64,000 nt of DNA, taken from NCBI RefSeq assembly GCF_027943255.1, contig NC_072893.1, positions 99,827,784-99,891,783 on the forward strand. Reading direction: 5' to 3'. The translations under genes were made by a program, and so were the position numbers. The stretch's first letter is position 1. Each line of letters begins with the position of its first letter. The DNA is from Anastrepha obliqua. Taxonomy: Eukaryota > Arthropoda > Insecta > Diptera > Tephritidae. The notes beneath the pieces were generated by a model. That model saw only the letters and a program-made list of their open reading frames with translations, was not told the origin of the DNA and searched no databases. Shown here one piece after another: positions 45,063 to 64,000 of the stretch.

Positions 45063-45720
45063 TTTATCATAAATCTGTTTACCATACCAAAGACCATACA
45101 CTTTGCGAATGCATTAAATTGGCAGCAACACTTAAAATTATTTTATTTTCCCTTAACCTCTTTTTTAAATAATATGTGACCAACTCACTATCAATTATTT
45201 TAAAATAAAATGATAAAATCAACATAACAAATTGAATTTTATGCACCATTTTATAATTCTATCAATTTTTATTTCACAATGTCAACAATAGACAGTTCAA
45301 ACACAATTTCTCCCAAACTTCCGGTTGAAACAGTTGACAGTTCTCCCAAACACAACTCCGGTGTTTTCCAGCAAAACACGGTGTTTGCTTTTGGTGGAAA
45401 CGTAATATAAGGTAGTAGACTGGTTAACAACTGAAAAAAAAATATATTCTTATTAAGTTATTTTTTTTACATATTTTAAAAGTAAAATATGTTGAAAATA
45501 TAATGTTAAAATTTTACTCAGTTTTGTGCTTGTAAGGGACTACGTACATCGGTCACTGTTTTCAGCATTAGTTGTTCACTGGATGGATAAGTTGCTTGTG
45601 TATAGTGCGCTTAATGTAGGTATATCTGTATTGAGTAGAACATATCGAGCTTTCGTGCTATTTTTTAATTTATCGATTAGTTGTTCAAAGTGTTTGACTG
45701 TTGTAATATCCTTACAATAA

Positions 45721-45738
45721 ATGTTGAGTTTGTGGTAA
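45721..45738 (+). promoter_or_regulatory. uORF overlapping the CMTR1 start codon
   Basis: ATG TTG AGT TTG TGG TAA; the last A of TAA is the first base of the CMTR1 ATG (TAATGG). If the transcript starts upstream, ribosomes would terminate on the main start, an arrangement that can allow reinitiation or leaky scanning control. The transcription start is unknown. Confidence 0.45.
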
Positions 45739-48700
45739 TGGAAAGAGAAGAGAATATTTGCGAAGAAAATGTGGAGCCAATGGCGAAAAAGATTAAAACA
45801 GAATGGGTTAAAAGTTATTCCGACAAGGCACTACTCATGATGACAAAAATGGGATACGAAAAGAACAAAGGTCTGGGAAAACAGAATCAAGGTCGGCTTG
45901 AACCTATTGTTGCTGTACAACAGGATGGAAGAAAGGGGCTGGGGTTAAAAGCAGATGAATGTCAATTACCTTTGGAATCTGTGGATATTTCCAGCGAAGT
46001 AATTAACTTACCTGAAAAATTTGCTTGGATTACTAATAGTTCACGGGAAGATTGGGAATTCGATAAATTCAATAATTGTATTGTCACAGGCCCTCGCAAA
46101 CAAACGATTGAAGACGAATGCTTATATTGTGATCCAGACATTTTAAAAAATATTTTAGACGCTAAATCGGAATTTGACAAATTAAATGATAATGAGTTAA
46201 GACGAGCAAGAGCCCGTTCTAATCCCTTTGAAACAATTCGCAGCTCGATATTTTTGAATAGAGCCGCTGTTAAAATGGCTAACATCGACTCCATGTGTGA
46301 TTACATGTTCACCAATCCTAGAGATAAGAATGGATCTTCGTTATTACATGGCAACGAACTTTTGTATTTTGCTGATATATGCGCAGGTATAACAATTATT
46401 ATGGTGGTAAACATTCTTGTCTTGTTTGCAATTTGCTTTTTTTAGTGTAAATTACAAACAAGTACAATATTTATTTCGTGTTATTTTATCGTCTAAAAGT
46501 TTGCTGCTGATGACATCTAAGTTATATGCTGTTAAAACTCCTTCATCGATGGGGTTGGTCTTAGCTACAAATACCGTCAGTGAACTGTTTATTTAGTGAA
46601 ATAAAATCTAAGTAGACTATCTTATTTTTTTAGTGGTACCACTAAAAAGTGGGTGTGGCCCGTCACTTCTTTCTGATTTGAAGGTTTAATACCATTTCTT
46701 GTGCAAATGTGTATTATGGGGATGCAAGAGAATGGGAGAGGTCGAAATTTAAAGTTTTTAAAATCAGTATATTCCAGAACACAACCTATTTAACGAAATT
46801 AGTATCATTCCAAGCGGCTATTAAAAAACATTTCAGTTGAAATACATAATATATATTTCCAGATTTTGCAATTTCCACAAATATTTAGTTGTACAGTAAA
46901 CCTTTAAAATCAGTTTAAAGGTCCTACCACACACTTCTATTTTTTGTGTGGGATGTGTAGGATGTATTTTATTATTATATCACAGAGATGTTTTGGACTC
47001 CTTGAGGTGCCAGCTCTGTGAGTCTGTTGGAACTGCAAAGTGCGAGCAACAATGGTATGCTCTTAATGAGTTTTACGGGCAGAACTCTTAATATGAATCA
47101 ATACCTTGCAAGAAGTTCATCTAGCCGGGGATTTCCTTGAACAACTAAGAAAGGTGTCACAGTTATTAATCCCAAAATTTGGTTCAATGTTTTTAAAAAG
47201 GTAGCATTTCTGTTTGTTTCTATTTGTTTGTGATTTTGATAGTTTGCAATAAGTTTACTTTTCTGAATATTTACAAAGAGGAACTCTTGACTTAAATGAA
47301 TTTATTTATTGAATATATTTATATTTAGAACTATTATAAGAATATCTGTAATATTTATAGGAAAGTTTTCATTTTAAGTTTTGTATCTTATTCCTTTGTA
47401 TTCAACAGGTCCTGGTGGATTTTCAGAATATGTTCTTTACAGGAAATCGTGGGAAGCAAAAGGATTTGGATTCACTTTACGGGGTCCTAACGATTTCAAG
47501 CTAGATAAATTTTTTGCAGGGTCGCCAGAGTCCTTCGACACTTTTTATGGGATAAGAAAAGATGGAAATATTTTCTTTAAAGACAACCAAGATTCCTTCG
47601 CAGAATACGTCTTAAAACATTGTAAAAGTGGTGTTCATTTTGTAATGGCGGATGGTGGTTTTTCAGTCGAAGGTCAAGAAAACATTCAAGAATTACTTTC
47701 CAAGCAACTATACCTATGCCAATGTCTAATGGCATTGAAAATACTTCGAGTCAATGGCAGTTTTCTGTGCAAGATGTTTGATTTATTCACTCCATTTAGT
47801 GTAGGGCTTGTATATTTAATGTATAAATGTTTTGAACAGATATCTATACTGAAACCAAATAGCAGTAGACCAGCAAATTCGGAGAGGTACTTAGTTTGTA
47901 AGTGGAAAAAATCTGATACAGATTCCGTTTGTAAATATTTAGATCACGTGAATGATATTTTTAATGCGGCTGACGAAGATGTTTTAGAGATTGTTAGCCG
48001 AGAGAACATTATGGCTGACAAAACTTTTCTAGATTATATTGTTAAAAGCAATAATGAAATTGGACAAAACCAAATTGTTGGGTTAAGGAAAATAGCAGTA
48101 TATTGCAGAAATATACAACTGAGAGAAACAAAACAATCTGAAATCCGTAAACGATGTCTTGAGCTGTGGGGTCTTCCAGATAAACTTAGACAAGCCCCAG
48201 AATCCAAGTCTTCCGAAAAACTCCTCGAGGAGATTCTAGGAGATTGGAACGATAAGCTTTTATTTAATTTTACACCTACAGAATTGTATACCGCAGTACA
48301 GTTACAAAACAACATTAATAGCATTTATGATTGGTATTTCGTCCCAATTGGTAGAGGTGAAACTAATATTAACGCTTGTTGTATGTTTTTATGTAAGTCT
48401 AAAGGGTGTTTACTTCGTTATACTGATAGCAAAAAATGGGAACCAGTAGAATATATTTTTGAAGTATCTCCGAGGTCTATTTTTTATGGTGAAATTGTGT
48501 ATGAATACACTGGCGAAGGTCGGACGCAAACACGAGTATGTGCTTTGCACATTATAGATGCTATTATGATTGGTGGAATAGATATAAGACGCCTAAAGCT
48601 CTCTGAACGATCTCGTTTATGTCAAAAATATGCTCTCAGCCTTAATAAACCATACAAAGAAGGGAATTCGGGTCCCATTCGAAGCAAATGTTTATATAAA

Positions 48701-49102
48701 TTAAAAGAGTTTCCTAATTTCTTTAACAATATGAGTTCACATGTACTGAAGGATAATTCAACGCGACTTGGATTATCTTTGTCATCGGAAAACAAATTTT
48801 TTGTTCCAGGGGGCATTTTACTATTATGTGAGATTTGTCACAACTTCTTTTCAACTATATCAAACTCAACACAAAAACTGTATTATTTTGATAAGCAAAC
48901 AAAAACATCTTATTATAAAGATTGCATGCCAATTGATATACAAAATGCTTTATACGCTTCATTTAGAAATACTTTTCAAAGACGATTATTATGGAAATGG
49001 ACTAATTTGATGCAAGTTGAAGAAAAAATTAAGCATCGGGAGAAAAATTTACTCTATCGAGAAGATTTTAAAACATTTATATGTAATAAAGAAAAAATAT
49101 GA
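45738..49102 (+). CDS. CMTR1: Cap-specific mRNA 2'-O-methyltransferase 1, two exons
   Basis: Methylates the 2'-O of the first transcribed nucleotide to make cap 1, in the nucleus, using S-adenosylmethionine. Exon 1 45738-46386, exon 2 47409-49102, joined inside a glycine codon (FADICA-G-PGGFSEYVL); 780 residues. Domains: N-terminal G-patch, residues about 26-70 (MMTKMGYEKNKGLGKQNQGR); Rossmann-fold FtsJ/RrmJ methyltransferase with the K-D-K-E catalytic tetrad read as K179 (RAAVKMANID), D298 (VMADGG), K338 (FLCKMFD) and E375 (ANSERYLVC); then the C-terminal guanylyltransferase-like region. Length is close to fly and human orthologues. No stops or shifts. The 1-kb intron splits the SAM-binding motif. 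Confidence 0.96.
46387..47408 (+). other. CMTR1 intron with a perfect 22-bp palindrome
   Basis: No gene inside. At 46627-46648 the half TTTTTAGTGGT is followed by its exact reverse complement. The remainder is AT-rich, with an ordinary acceptor (TTCAACAG). Confidence 0.55.
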
Positions 49103-49129
49103 AAAATGAGTAATGCAGGGTGAATTTAC

Positions 49130-50330
49130 TACAGGTGCTGATATTCATATAAATGTATGCCTTTTGGGTCCATCACGGCAAATTTAGGTGGTCGTTTCCA
49201 TGGCGAAATGGGGTAGGTAGGTAAGTAGAAGTAGCAGTCGGTCTCTGAATCAACTCATACCAATGCCGATCCATTGTGATACTAATGAAGCAGTTGATCT
49301 GGTTGACACTTATATCTCTAACGTCATCAGCATCATTCAGTGAGGTAAAGTATCTGAACTTGGTGGCATTCTTGCAGCTTCTGCGATAGTCGAAATAAGG
49401 TACACCCAATCTTCGAGCATGTCGGAATTAGTTACCACCGTCAAGAGATTTGATCGATGCTTAGGTATCGGAATAAATATGTATATAATTCTCTAAAGAT
49501 AGTCACATTTTGCCTAACCAGAAAGCAAATATAAATGAAATTCACTACACTAACTAGGAAAACGAGTGGAAACGCTTATTTTGGCTTCTTACAGTAGAAA
49601 CCAAACTGAACTTTATCGCAAAGCTTTGATCCATCAGCAAAGAGCCGTAAGCAATTTTTTCGGTCAAGTATGTCATCAACCCACTCACCTCTAGCTTGAA
49701 TTCTAGTACTATATAACTTAATAAAGTATGGTTCATTCAAACAATAGTCAAAAGAATTGGTTGGACTCAGACCGAGTGCTCTAGCGAAGTGTTCAACATT
49801 TAAATCGCGCCATTGATTAGTTACGGCAGCCGAGCAGCGGAGTTTCCTGCATTTTATTTACCAACGAAAACTAGGGGAGGTAAGAAGAAAAGAGTATTCA
49901 GAACATCAGAGGGCGTGCTTCTAATAGATCAGCTTATACATACATATGTATGTATGTACGTTGAACATTTTGAAGCCCGTTTCTAATTAGTATTGTCAAG
50001 AGCCCTCCACCAGACTATAATCTCGTAAAGGAGTATAGCGGTATTATAACAGTTTTATACAGCCAGTGAGTGTTCTTTAGAGAAGGATCCCACCTGCGTC
50101 CTATTGACTTTTGGCATGAAAATAGAACAACTATAGATTTCTTTACTCTGTTCTCTATATTCATGTTCCAATTAAGTTTCTTGTTGAGAATTACACCTAA
50201 ACTTTTGGCGTTAACTCCTACTTCTTGCCTTACAAAATTTAATGTTAGCTGTACAGATAGTCAATTTCTGTATTTCATCGAGAATGGCTCTAATTCTATT
50301 TTTTGAAGGTTCACACCTAAACCGCTATAC
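49130..50330 (-). mobile_element. R1/LOA-type LINE, heavily decayed
   Basis: The minus strand keeps scattered RT/RNase H-side features: YTAILLYEIIVWWRALDN near 50020, the RSTPSDVLNTL-type alpha-helix segment near 49900, and the C-terminal LGVPYFDYRRSCK...SLNDADDVRDISVNQIN near 49400. Too damaged for a family name. Confidence 0.6.
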
Positions 50331-50399
50331 ATATGTCTGCATTAGATCGTCGCTTATAAAACGTTCACATATGTATAAGTAGATGATCTACTTTTTCGT

Positions 50400-50760
50400 G
50401 CTTAACTCCCAATACATAAGTGCCCTTTTACACATGGAAACATTTTGTTCGGTAGGAGAAGGACAGCCGCGGAAGAGAGAAGGGAATTTGTTTCCCGTAC
50501 TGGCAACACGCTTTGTGCTTCTTATTCATATTTCCAAAGTGCCCATTGTGCCCATTTACACACGGAAACATTTGGAAGGGAAACATTTTGTTCGCGGGTG
50601 AAGGACGGCCGCGGAAGAGAGAAGGGAATTTGTCTCCTGTACTGGTGACACGCTTTGTGCTTCTTATTCGTATTTCTTATCTTAAAGCAATTTTTGACAG
50701 TTGCTCCATTCGTTTTCTTCTTAGAACTTCCGAGTTCTATGTTGGTTTTCAATTAAACGG
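50400..50760. repeat. Tandem duplicate of a dispersed repeat (family W)
   Basis: Two units (about 50425-50545 and 50555-50680) share GGAAACATTTTGTTCG, GGAAGAGAGAAGGGAATTTG and ACACGCTTTGTGCTTCTTAT. A third, single copy with a longer 3' part is at 61166-61410. No protein features; origin unknown. Confidence 0.75.
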
Positions 50761-50929
50761 AAGATATAAACCATGATAAACATCCGAACGCTGCTTGGGA
50801 AATGCACGATTATTTTTGCTAGTAAAGTAGGAATAATTTATAAAAGTTATGGGACATGTTTATGTTAAATTCTAATTTTTCCCAGCATTTCTAGATACTC
50901 AAGTTAAGTTTAAGTCAATTATTTATTTA

Positions 50930-51240
50930 TGAAGTATGAAGCACATGCGGGCCCTTTCCAATTATGTCTAATTCATATAAATACGTATAATCTCGAGTAC
51001 CGGCCCCTCTGATAACTCCGGGCCCGGCGTGTCTTCCCATCCATTGATATCTCGCGTCTGTTTTTTCCTTGTTTCTCCGTTTATATTCGTTAATGTTCCG
51101 ATATTTCCTTCTCTCATTCATCCATTTTTCTTTTGCTGCATTAGTTTTTGTTCCTAGTGTATTAGTTGTCAGTACTCTTATCTTGTCCGCAGTATTATTC
51201 CAGTATTCAATCGGATTTTCACCAGCATTGCAAATTGTCA
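50930..51240 (-). mobile_element. Possible LINE linker fragment
   Basis: Minus-strand frame ENPIEYWNNTADKIRVLTTN, KEKWMNERRKYRNINEYKRR. The W...K-R-rich pattern resembles the endonuclease-RT linker of RTE-like LINEs. Weak evidence. Confidence 0.35.
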
Positions 51241-51295
51241 ATATTGCGTAGCCGGAGTTGGACTGATGAGGGTTTTTTTTTTTTTTGAAAGCAAA
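51241..51295 (+). repeat. Single copy of the GGAGTTGGACTGATGAGGG family
   Basis: ATTGCGTAGCCGGAGTTGGA followed by CTGATGAGGG and a T-run, identical to the core of the fold-back element at 15053-15095. Confidence 0.7.
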
Positions 51296-51539
51296 CGAGT
51301 TTTTTAATAAAGAAAACTACAACCACCCTATTTGTTTTGCTGACATGATAATCGAATTATCTGTTTATAAAAACCATGAGAACCCATTTGTAAAGTTGAT
51401 CGAAGCAATACAATATACATACTTAAAAACCCTTTGGGTTTTAATTGCTTTATTATTTTTTGCAATATTTTTATCTATTTATTTATTAATAATGAAATAT
51501 AATTATAAATAACTATATTACAAAAAAGAGGCACTAGCT

Positions 51540-51842
51540 ACTAAGACTATCGGCCTGATGTTTATCTAATATATCTTAACATTACTGAGTATAACAGCTT
51601 TAGATTAGGGAACATTAAGATTTTGTCATCATTGTATTATATACCATAAGATATAGTAGATTGTTTTGGTATATAAACTTGTAAATATCTTTAACATTAT
51701 CGGGTGAGTATTTTCTTAATGCGACGGAAGGTGATTGGTTTTTAAATATGTTTTTCCTTCTATTGGAAAACTTAGGGCAATGATCTAAAATGTGATTTAT
51801 AGACAGTCGACGGTTGCATATACTAATATTAAATATCATTGT
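51540..51842 (-). mobile_element. I-clade LINE C-terminal fragment
   Basis: Minus strand: CNRRLSINHILDHCPKFSNR then KNIFKNQSPSVALRKYSPDN and DIYKFIYQNNLLYL and a stop: the HxxxC zinc motif and tail of an I-type ORF2. 5'-truncated. Confidence 0.75.
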
Positions 51843-51884
51843 TATTCTTCTTTGAGTTCAATACGTACATAACAACGCTTATTT

Positions 51885-52070
51885 TGTATGTTTATATTTT
51901 CAAAAATATTTCTCAATTTTAAATTACAGCAAAAAATACTGCACATTTACAATCAATCCTCCACCGAACATCTCTGCATACGAACTTCGTTTTTATTTCA
52001 GGTGTATAGCAACACCAATTTTTCGTCAAATTACACAACTTTTACATTAAATCACTTAAAAACTATGTCT
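51885..52070 (+). repeat. Dispersed repeat family T, copy 1
   Basis: TATTTTCAAAAATATTTCTC, then CACATTTACAATCAATCCT and CATCTCTGCATACGAACTTC. Related stretches at 53795-53960 and 57533-57680. No coding content. Confidence 0.6.
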
Positions 52071-52227
52071 CCGAAGGGTGCGGTTTTCAGTTTTAAGATG
52101 GGGATATACGCCTCTATCCCCTCTTTAAACCTTTTTTTCAAAGCGATATACATTATATTAAATATTTCCCTTTAAATCGCCATATCAGTTCATTTTGCAC
52201 ATTACAAGTTGCAACTTTGAATATAGG

Positions 52228-52430
52228 CCCTGGTTCCGCTCCAGCATGCTTGTCCAGCAGGCTTATACATATGTGTGCGTGTCGGGTGCTTGACGCTTAT
52301 ATCTAAAATTTTTGATTTTCCTCATGCAAAAGCCGACAACAAGTATGTGTGACACGAAGCAAGTACGAGTGTCATCCGACACGCACACATATAAGCCTTC
52401 TGGACAAGCATGCTGGAGCGTGACCAGAGG
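52228..52430. repeat. Hairpin repeat with 55-60 bp arms
   Basis: Left arm CCGCTCCAGCATGCTTGTCC...GTGTGCGTGTCGGGTG (52229-52288); the right arm is its near-exact reverse complement, ending GCATGCTGGAGCGTGACCAG (about 52371-52427). Loop about 80 bp. Probably a small palindromic MITE. Confidence 0.8.
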
Positions 52431-52995
52431 CTAATAGACAGCTTCTCGTATCTTATCATCTGCTTAGCAGAGTTGCCATACACTTAAAGCATTCATATTA
52501 TTTGTATTATACTGAAGACATACATATATGGCAGGCAGATGCCGCTATCATAACCGGTCTACGGCCACCAATCTGTGATTTGGTTAAATGTAAAGGCTAA
52601 TGGCGCCTCCACTCACTGACGTGTATGTCGTGATTTACTCAAGATTTAACAAAACTTGTGCCCGTAGAAAACACTTGCTTTCGTTCGGTTACATATTTAC
52701 ACAATACATCGGTTTGTGTTTGATTGCATCGACACAGTGCTGCCATGCATATTTTTGCATACAAACTTTTACACACATATCAGTTACAATTTTTCATTGT
52801 ATAATAAATAAAAGAAAAAATCCTACAAATGTAAATACTTATTTTCCTATTACTAACATTATTAAAAATCGTTTGTAATTATTTTCATAAAAAATTAAAT
52901 CTAAAAGTTTATTTCGTTAACGACTCCACATGTAATGTTTGGCAACACTGTGTGGTGAGAGAGCAACCAGCTGAATCCTTTTTACGGAACAATCA
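52431..52995. other. Intergenic, no gene
   Basis: AT-rich. A piece at 52597-52640 (GGCGCCTCCACTCACTGACG) belongs to the palindromic family next door. No coding match. Confidence 0.45.
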
Positions 52996-53207
52996 AAATT
53001 TCATTTACACAAGTACACGATACACGATACCGTCGTAAAGAGACGATTATTACTTTTCTTTTAAATGGCGCTCTTATGGTGCTCACACTCACTAACGAAA
53101 ACGTACGTTCTGTGTCAGCTAACGATGAAACTTATGAGAGCGCCATGTAAAATAAAACTCACCACCGTTCTCTTGCCGTATCGCGTATGCATCTATGTAA
53201 ATGAAAA
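52996..53207. repeat. Palindromic element, about 95-bp arms, centre near 53103
   Basis: TTTCATTTACACAAGTACAC on the left pairs with the right end GTATGCATCTATGTAAATGA. Further in, AATGGCGCTCTTAT pairs with ATGAGAGCGCCATG. The centre contains AACGTACGTT. Related single motifs: 24700-24760, 53272-53360 and 53985-54040. Confidence 0.7.
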
Positions 53208-53511
53208 ATGTTGAATATTACATAAAAACGTGTCAGCTGATTGCTCAGGAACAGACAGGGACTACTGTAACGTCAGTGAGTGTGGGCACCTTTATAAGTT
53301 TAATAGTGTCAGCTCACACGGAAAGTAAGTTTACGTCGGTGAGTATGAGCACTATGGTGAAAAAAAACTTGTTTGAGGAAAACTTTACATTCCAGGTCAC
53401 TTGGGGTGTGCTTCACAAAATTTAGCTTTTTGTACTGATAAACGTTAAAAATCAACACAGCTAATGCTCATACCATTGGTTTGTTTACAAATGCGGTGAA
53501 TACCAATGTGC

Positions 53512-53765
53512 AAATAGCCCGAATTGGACTGACCAGGTTAGTTTTTTTGAAGCACGGTCGAAGGTGGCCTGCGCGAAAAGGAGTTCAACACAAAAATATT
53601 GTGAAGCGTGGCCGAAGGCGGCACTCGCAGAAAGGAGTACTACGCCAAAATACTGTGGGTGGCGTAGCCGTAGTTGAACTGATGAGGGTTATTTTTTTGA
53701 AGCGCTTCCGAAGGCCGCCCACGCAGAAAAGCGTTCTGTGCAAAAATTCTACAAATATACAAAAG
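53512..53765 (+). repeat. Minisatellite of about 55-90 bp units, GC-richer than its surroundings
   Basis: Three imperfect units, each with TTGAAGC(G/A)C...CGAAGG(C/T)...CGC(A/G)(C/G)...AAAAGGAGT-like order. Two of them also contain GTTGAACTGATGAGGG-type sequence. Single cores occur at 15028, 51241 and 56150. The plus frame is open and Arg-rich, but this follows from the repeat. Confidence 0.7.
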
Positions 53766-53794
53766 GCCTTCTAGTCAACATTCCAGTAAAATTC

Positions 53795-54040
53795 ACTTTT
53801 ACATGTTTATATTTACAAAAATGGTTTTCAATTCCAAGATAAAGCACAAAAATACTTCAGATTTACAATCATCCTTCCAGTGACTATCTCTGCAGGCGAA
53901 CTTCTCTTATTTTATTTGAGGTGTCTGGAAACACCAACTTTCGCTAAATTACACAATAAATTACTTAAACACTTTAATGTTGCCCACACTCATCGACGTA
54001 AACGCAGTCCCCCGTCAGCTATATCGATCAAACTAATGTA
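53795..54040 (+). repeat. Dispersed repeats: family T copy 2 and a palindromic-family piece
   Basis: Bases 53795-53960 match 51885-52070 (GATTTACAATCATCCTTCCA). Bases 53985-54040 read GCCCACACTCATCGACGTAA and CCGTCAGCTATATCG, a member of the palindromic family. Confidence 0.55.
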
Positions 54041-54611
54041 ATGTAAAAGAAAAATCCATGCAACAGGAAAAGAGTGTCCATAAACGTGAGTCCTTTTACT
54101 ACTTATTATAAAGTGTCATTCGAATTTCGAATGCGTATTGCTGCCATAATTTTTTGAAACCTTAGTAATCGTCGTTTATGGATTTCCTCCAACGGCTTAT
54201 TATTAGCAGCTAATTTCGCAATTAAATTAGCTATTCCTTCTCCCTATCTTTGCTTCATATCGTTAATAATAATTAATATACAGTATTGGCAACTGATTGT
54301 CAAATTTGGAGGTAATCTGCCAGATGTGAACGGGTAGATTAATTTTGTGGATTTATAGGTAATTAATGAATATGTGAACGTACTTTAATAGATATTTCAC
54401 TTTACCAAAAATATCGACATATCTATCGTTCATCAATAAACAATGTTTTACGGGCCTCGAAGATGTTTACAAACATCGATGTTGAATTTGCATCCCTAGC
54501 AGTGTAGCGAACAAATCCTTTTTGGATTTAGTGACATTGCTCCTTAACTAATTGTTCGATATTGCAAATTTTCTGATTGCTGGTCTGCAAGAAAATAAGA
54601 GTAATACAAAA
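54041..54611 (+). other. SMC3 5' flank
   Basis: Presumed promoter and 5' UTR. Only a near-match to DRE (TATCGACA near 54412) and the palindrome ACATCGATGT near 54473 stand out. Confidence 0.4.

Positions 54612-64000
<9,389 letters not shown>

Larger units (their letters stand above)
43980..45407. mobile_element. Harbinger-like TIR element carrying a Myb/SANT gene
   Basis: Termini TATTACGTTTCCACC (left) and its reverse complement (right, ending 45407), flanked by the 3-bp duplication TAA (43977-43979, 45408-45410). Further inner similarity (CCGGAGTTTGGG against CCGGAGTTGTGTTTGGG). A 3-bp TWA duplication and a Myb/SANT-like companion gene are hallmarks of PIF/Harbinger elements. No DDE transposase frame is present, so this copy is non-autonomous. 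It lies between two divergent genes. Confidence 0.75.

Noticed and set aside
51285..51512. Small membrane protein with a C-terminal hydrophobic segment
   Set aside because: Begins in a dispersed repeat, has no upstream ATG context and the AT-rich region easily gives hydrophobic codons.
53481..53774. Arg-rich protein of 97 residues
   Set aside because: Its periodic sequence follows from the minisatellite units; not evidence of coding.

Overview
This is a eukaryotic window, most likely from a true fruit fly (Tephritidae) or a close relative among the higher flies. The reasons are short-exon, AT-rich genes whose proteins match Drosophila orthologues, GT-AG introns, DRE (TATCGATA) promoter motifs, and an insect repeat community of piggyBac, mariner/Tc1, hAT, Harbinger-like, Jockey, I-like and R1/LOA-like elements plus an errantivirus-type env remnant. 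The genus is inference only. There is no prokaryotic, CRISPR or phage content.

Five conserved single-copy genes can be rebuilt by splicing. (1) parvin, + strand, enters from the left; five exons lie between 1044 and 16388. (2) cactin, + strand, two exons, 26636-33660. (3) A mitochondrial seryl-tRNA synthetase, - strand, three exons, 43763 down to 38567. (4) The cap 2'-O-methyltransferase CMTR1, + strand, two exons, 45738-49102. (5) SMC3, + strand, first three coding exons from 54612, leaving on the right. They are functionally unrelated housekeeping genes (adhesion, splicing, mitochondrial translation, mRNA capping, cohesin). The synthetase and CMTR1 are divergently transcribed.

Most of the rest is mobile DNA inside introns and between genes. 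The parvin introns hold a degraded non-LTR element, a Tc1-like element with long TIRs, two tRNA-like SINE families, an intact piggyBac element (TTAA flanks, 610-codon transposase), a Jockey element carrying a hAT-type MITE, a fold-back element made of short tandem repeats, and an env remnant. Just after the parvin stop codon its last exon is repeated as a broken copy split by two later insertions. The 16.4-26.5 kb interval is almost wholly stacked retrotransposons and DNA transposons. The cactin intron contains a Jockey-like element whose 3' end lies in the opposite orientation 4 kb away. The synthetase/CMTR1 intergenic region is split by a TIR element with a TAA duplication that carries a two-exon Myb/SANT-like gene. 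The 49-64 kb part has dispersed palindromic repeats, a piggyBac remnant, an endonuclease ORF of possible Helentron origin, and more mariner/Tc1 copies.

The main observations are two SINE-like families defined by their own target-site duplications, one of which shares the 3' tail of a resident LINE; the duplicated parvin exon; the apparent inversion in the cactin intron; the transposon between the two divergent genes; and a start-stop overlapping uORF at CMTR1. No database search was possible. Family names for transposons rest on motifs and remembered family features.
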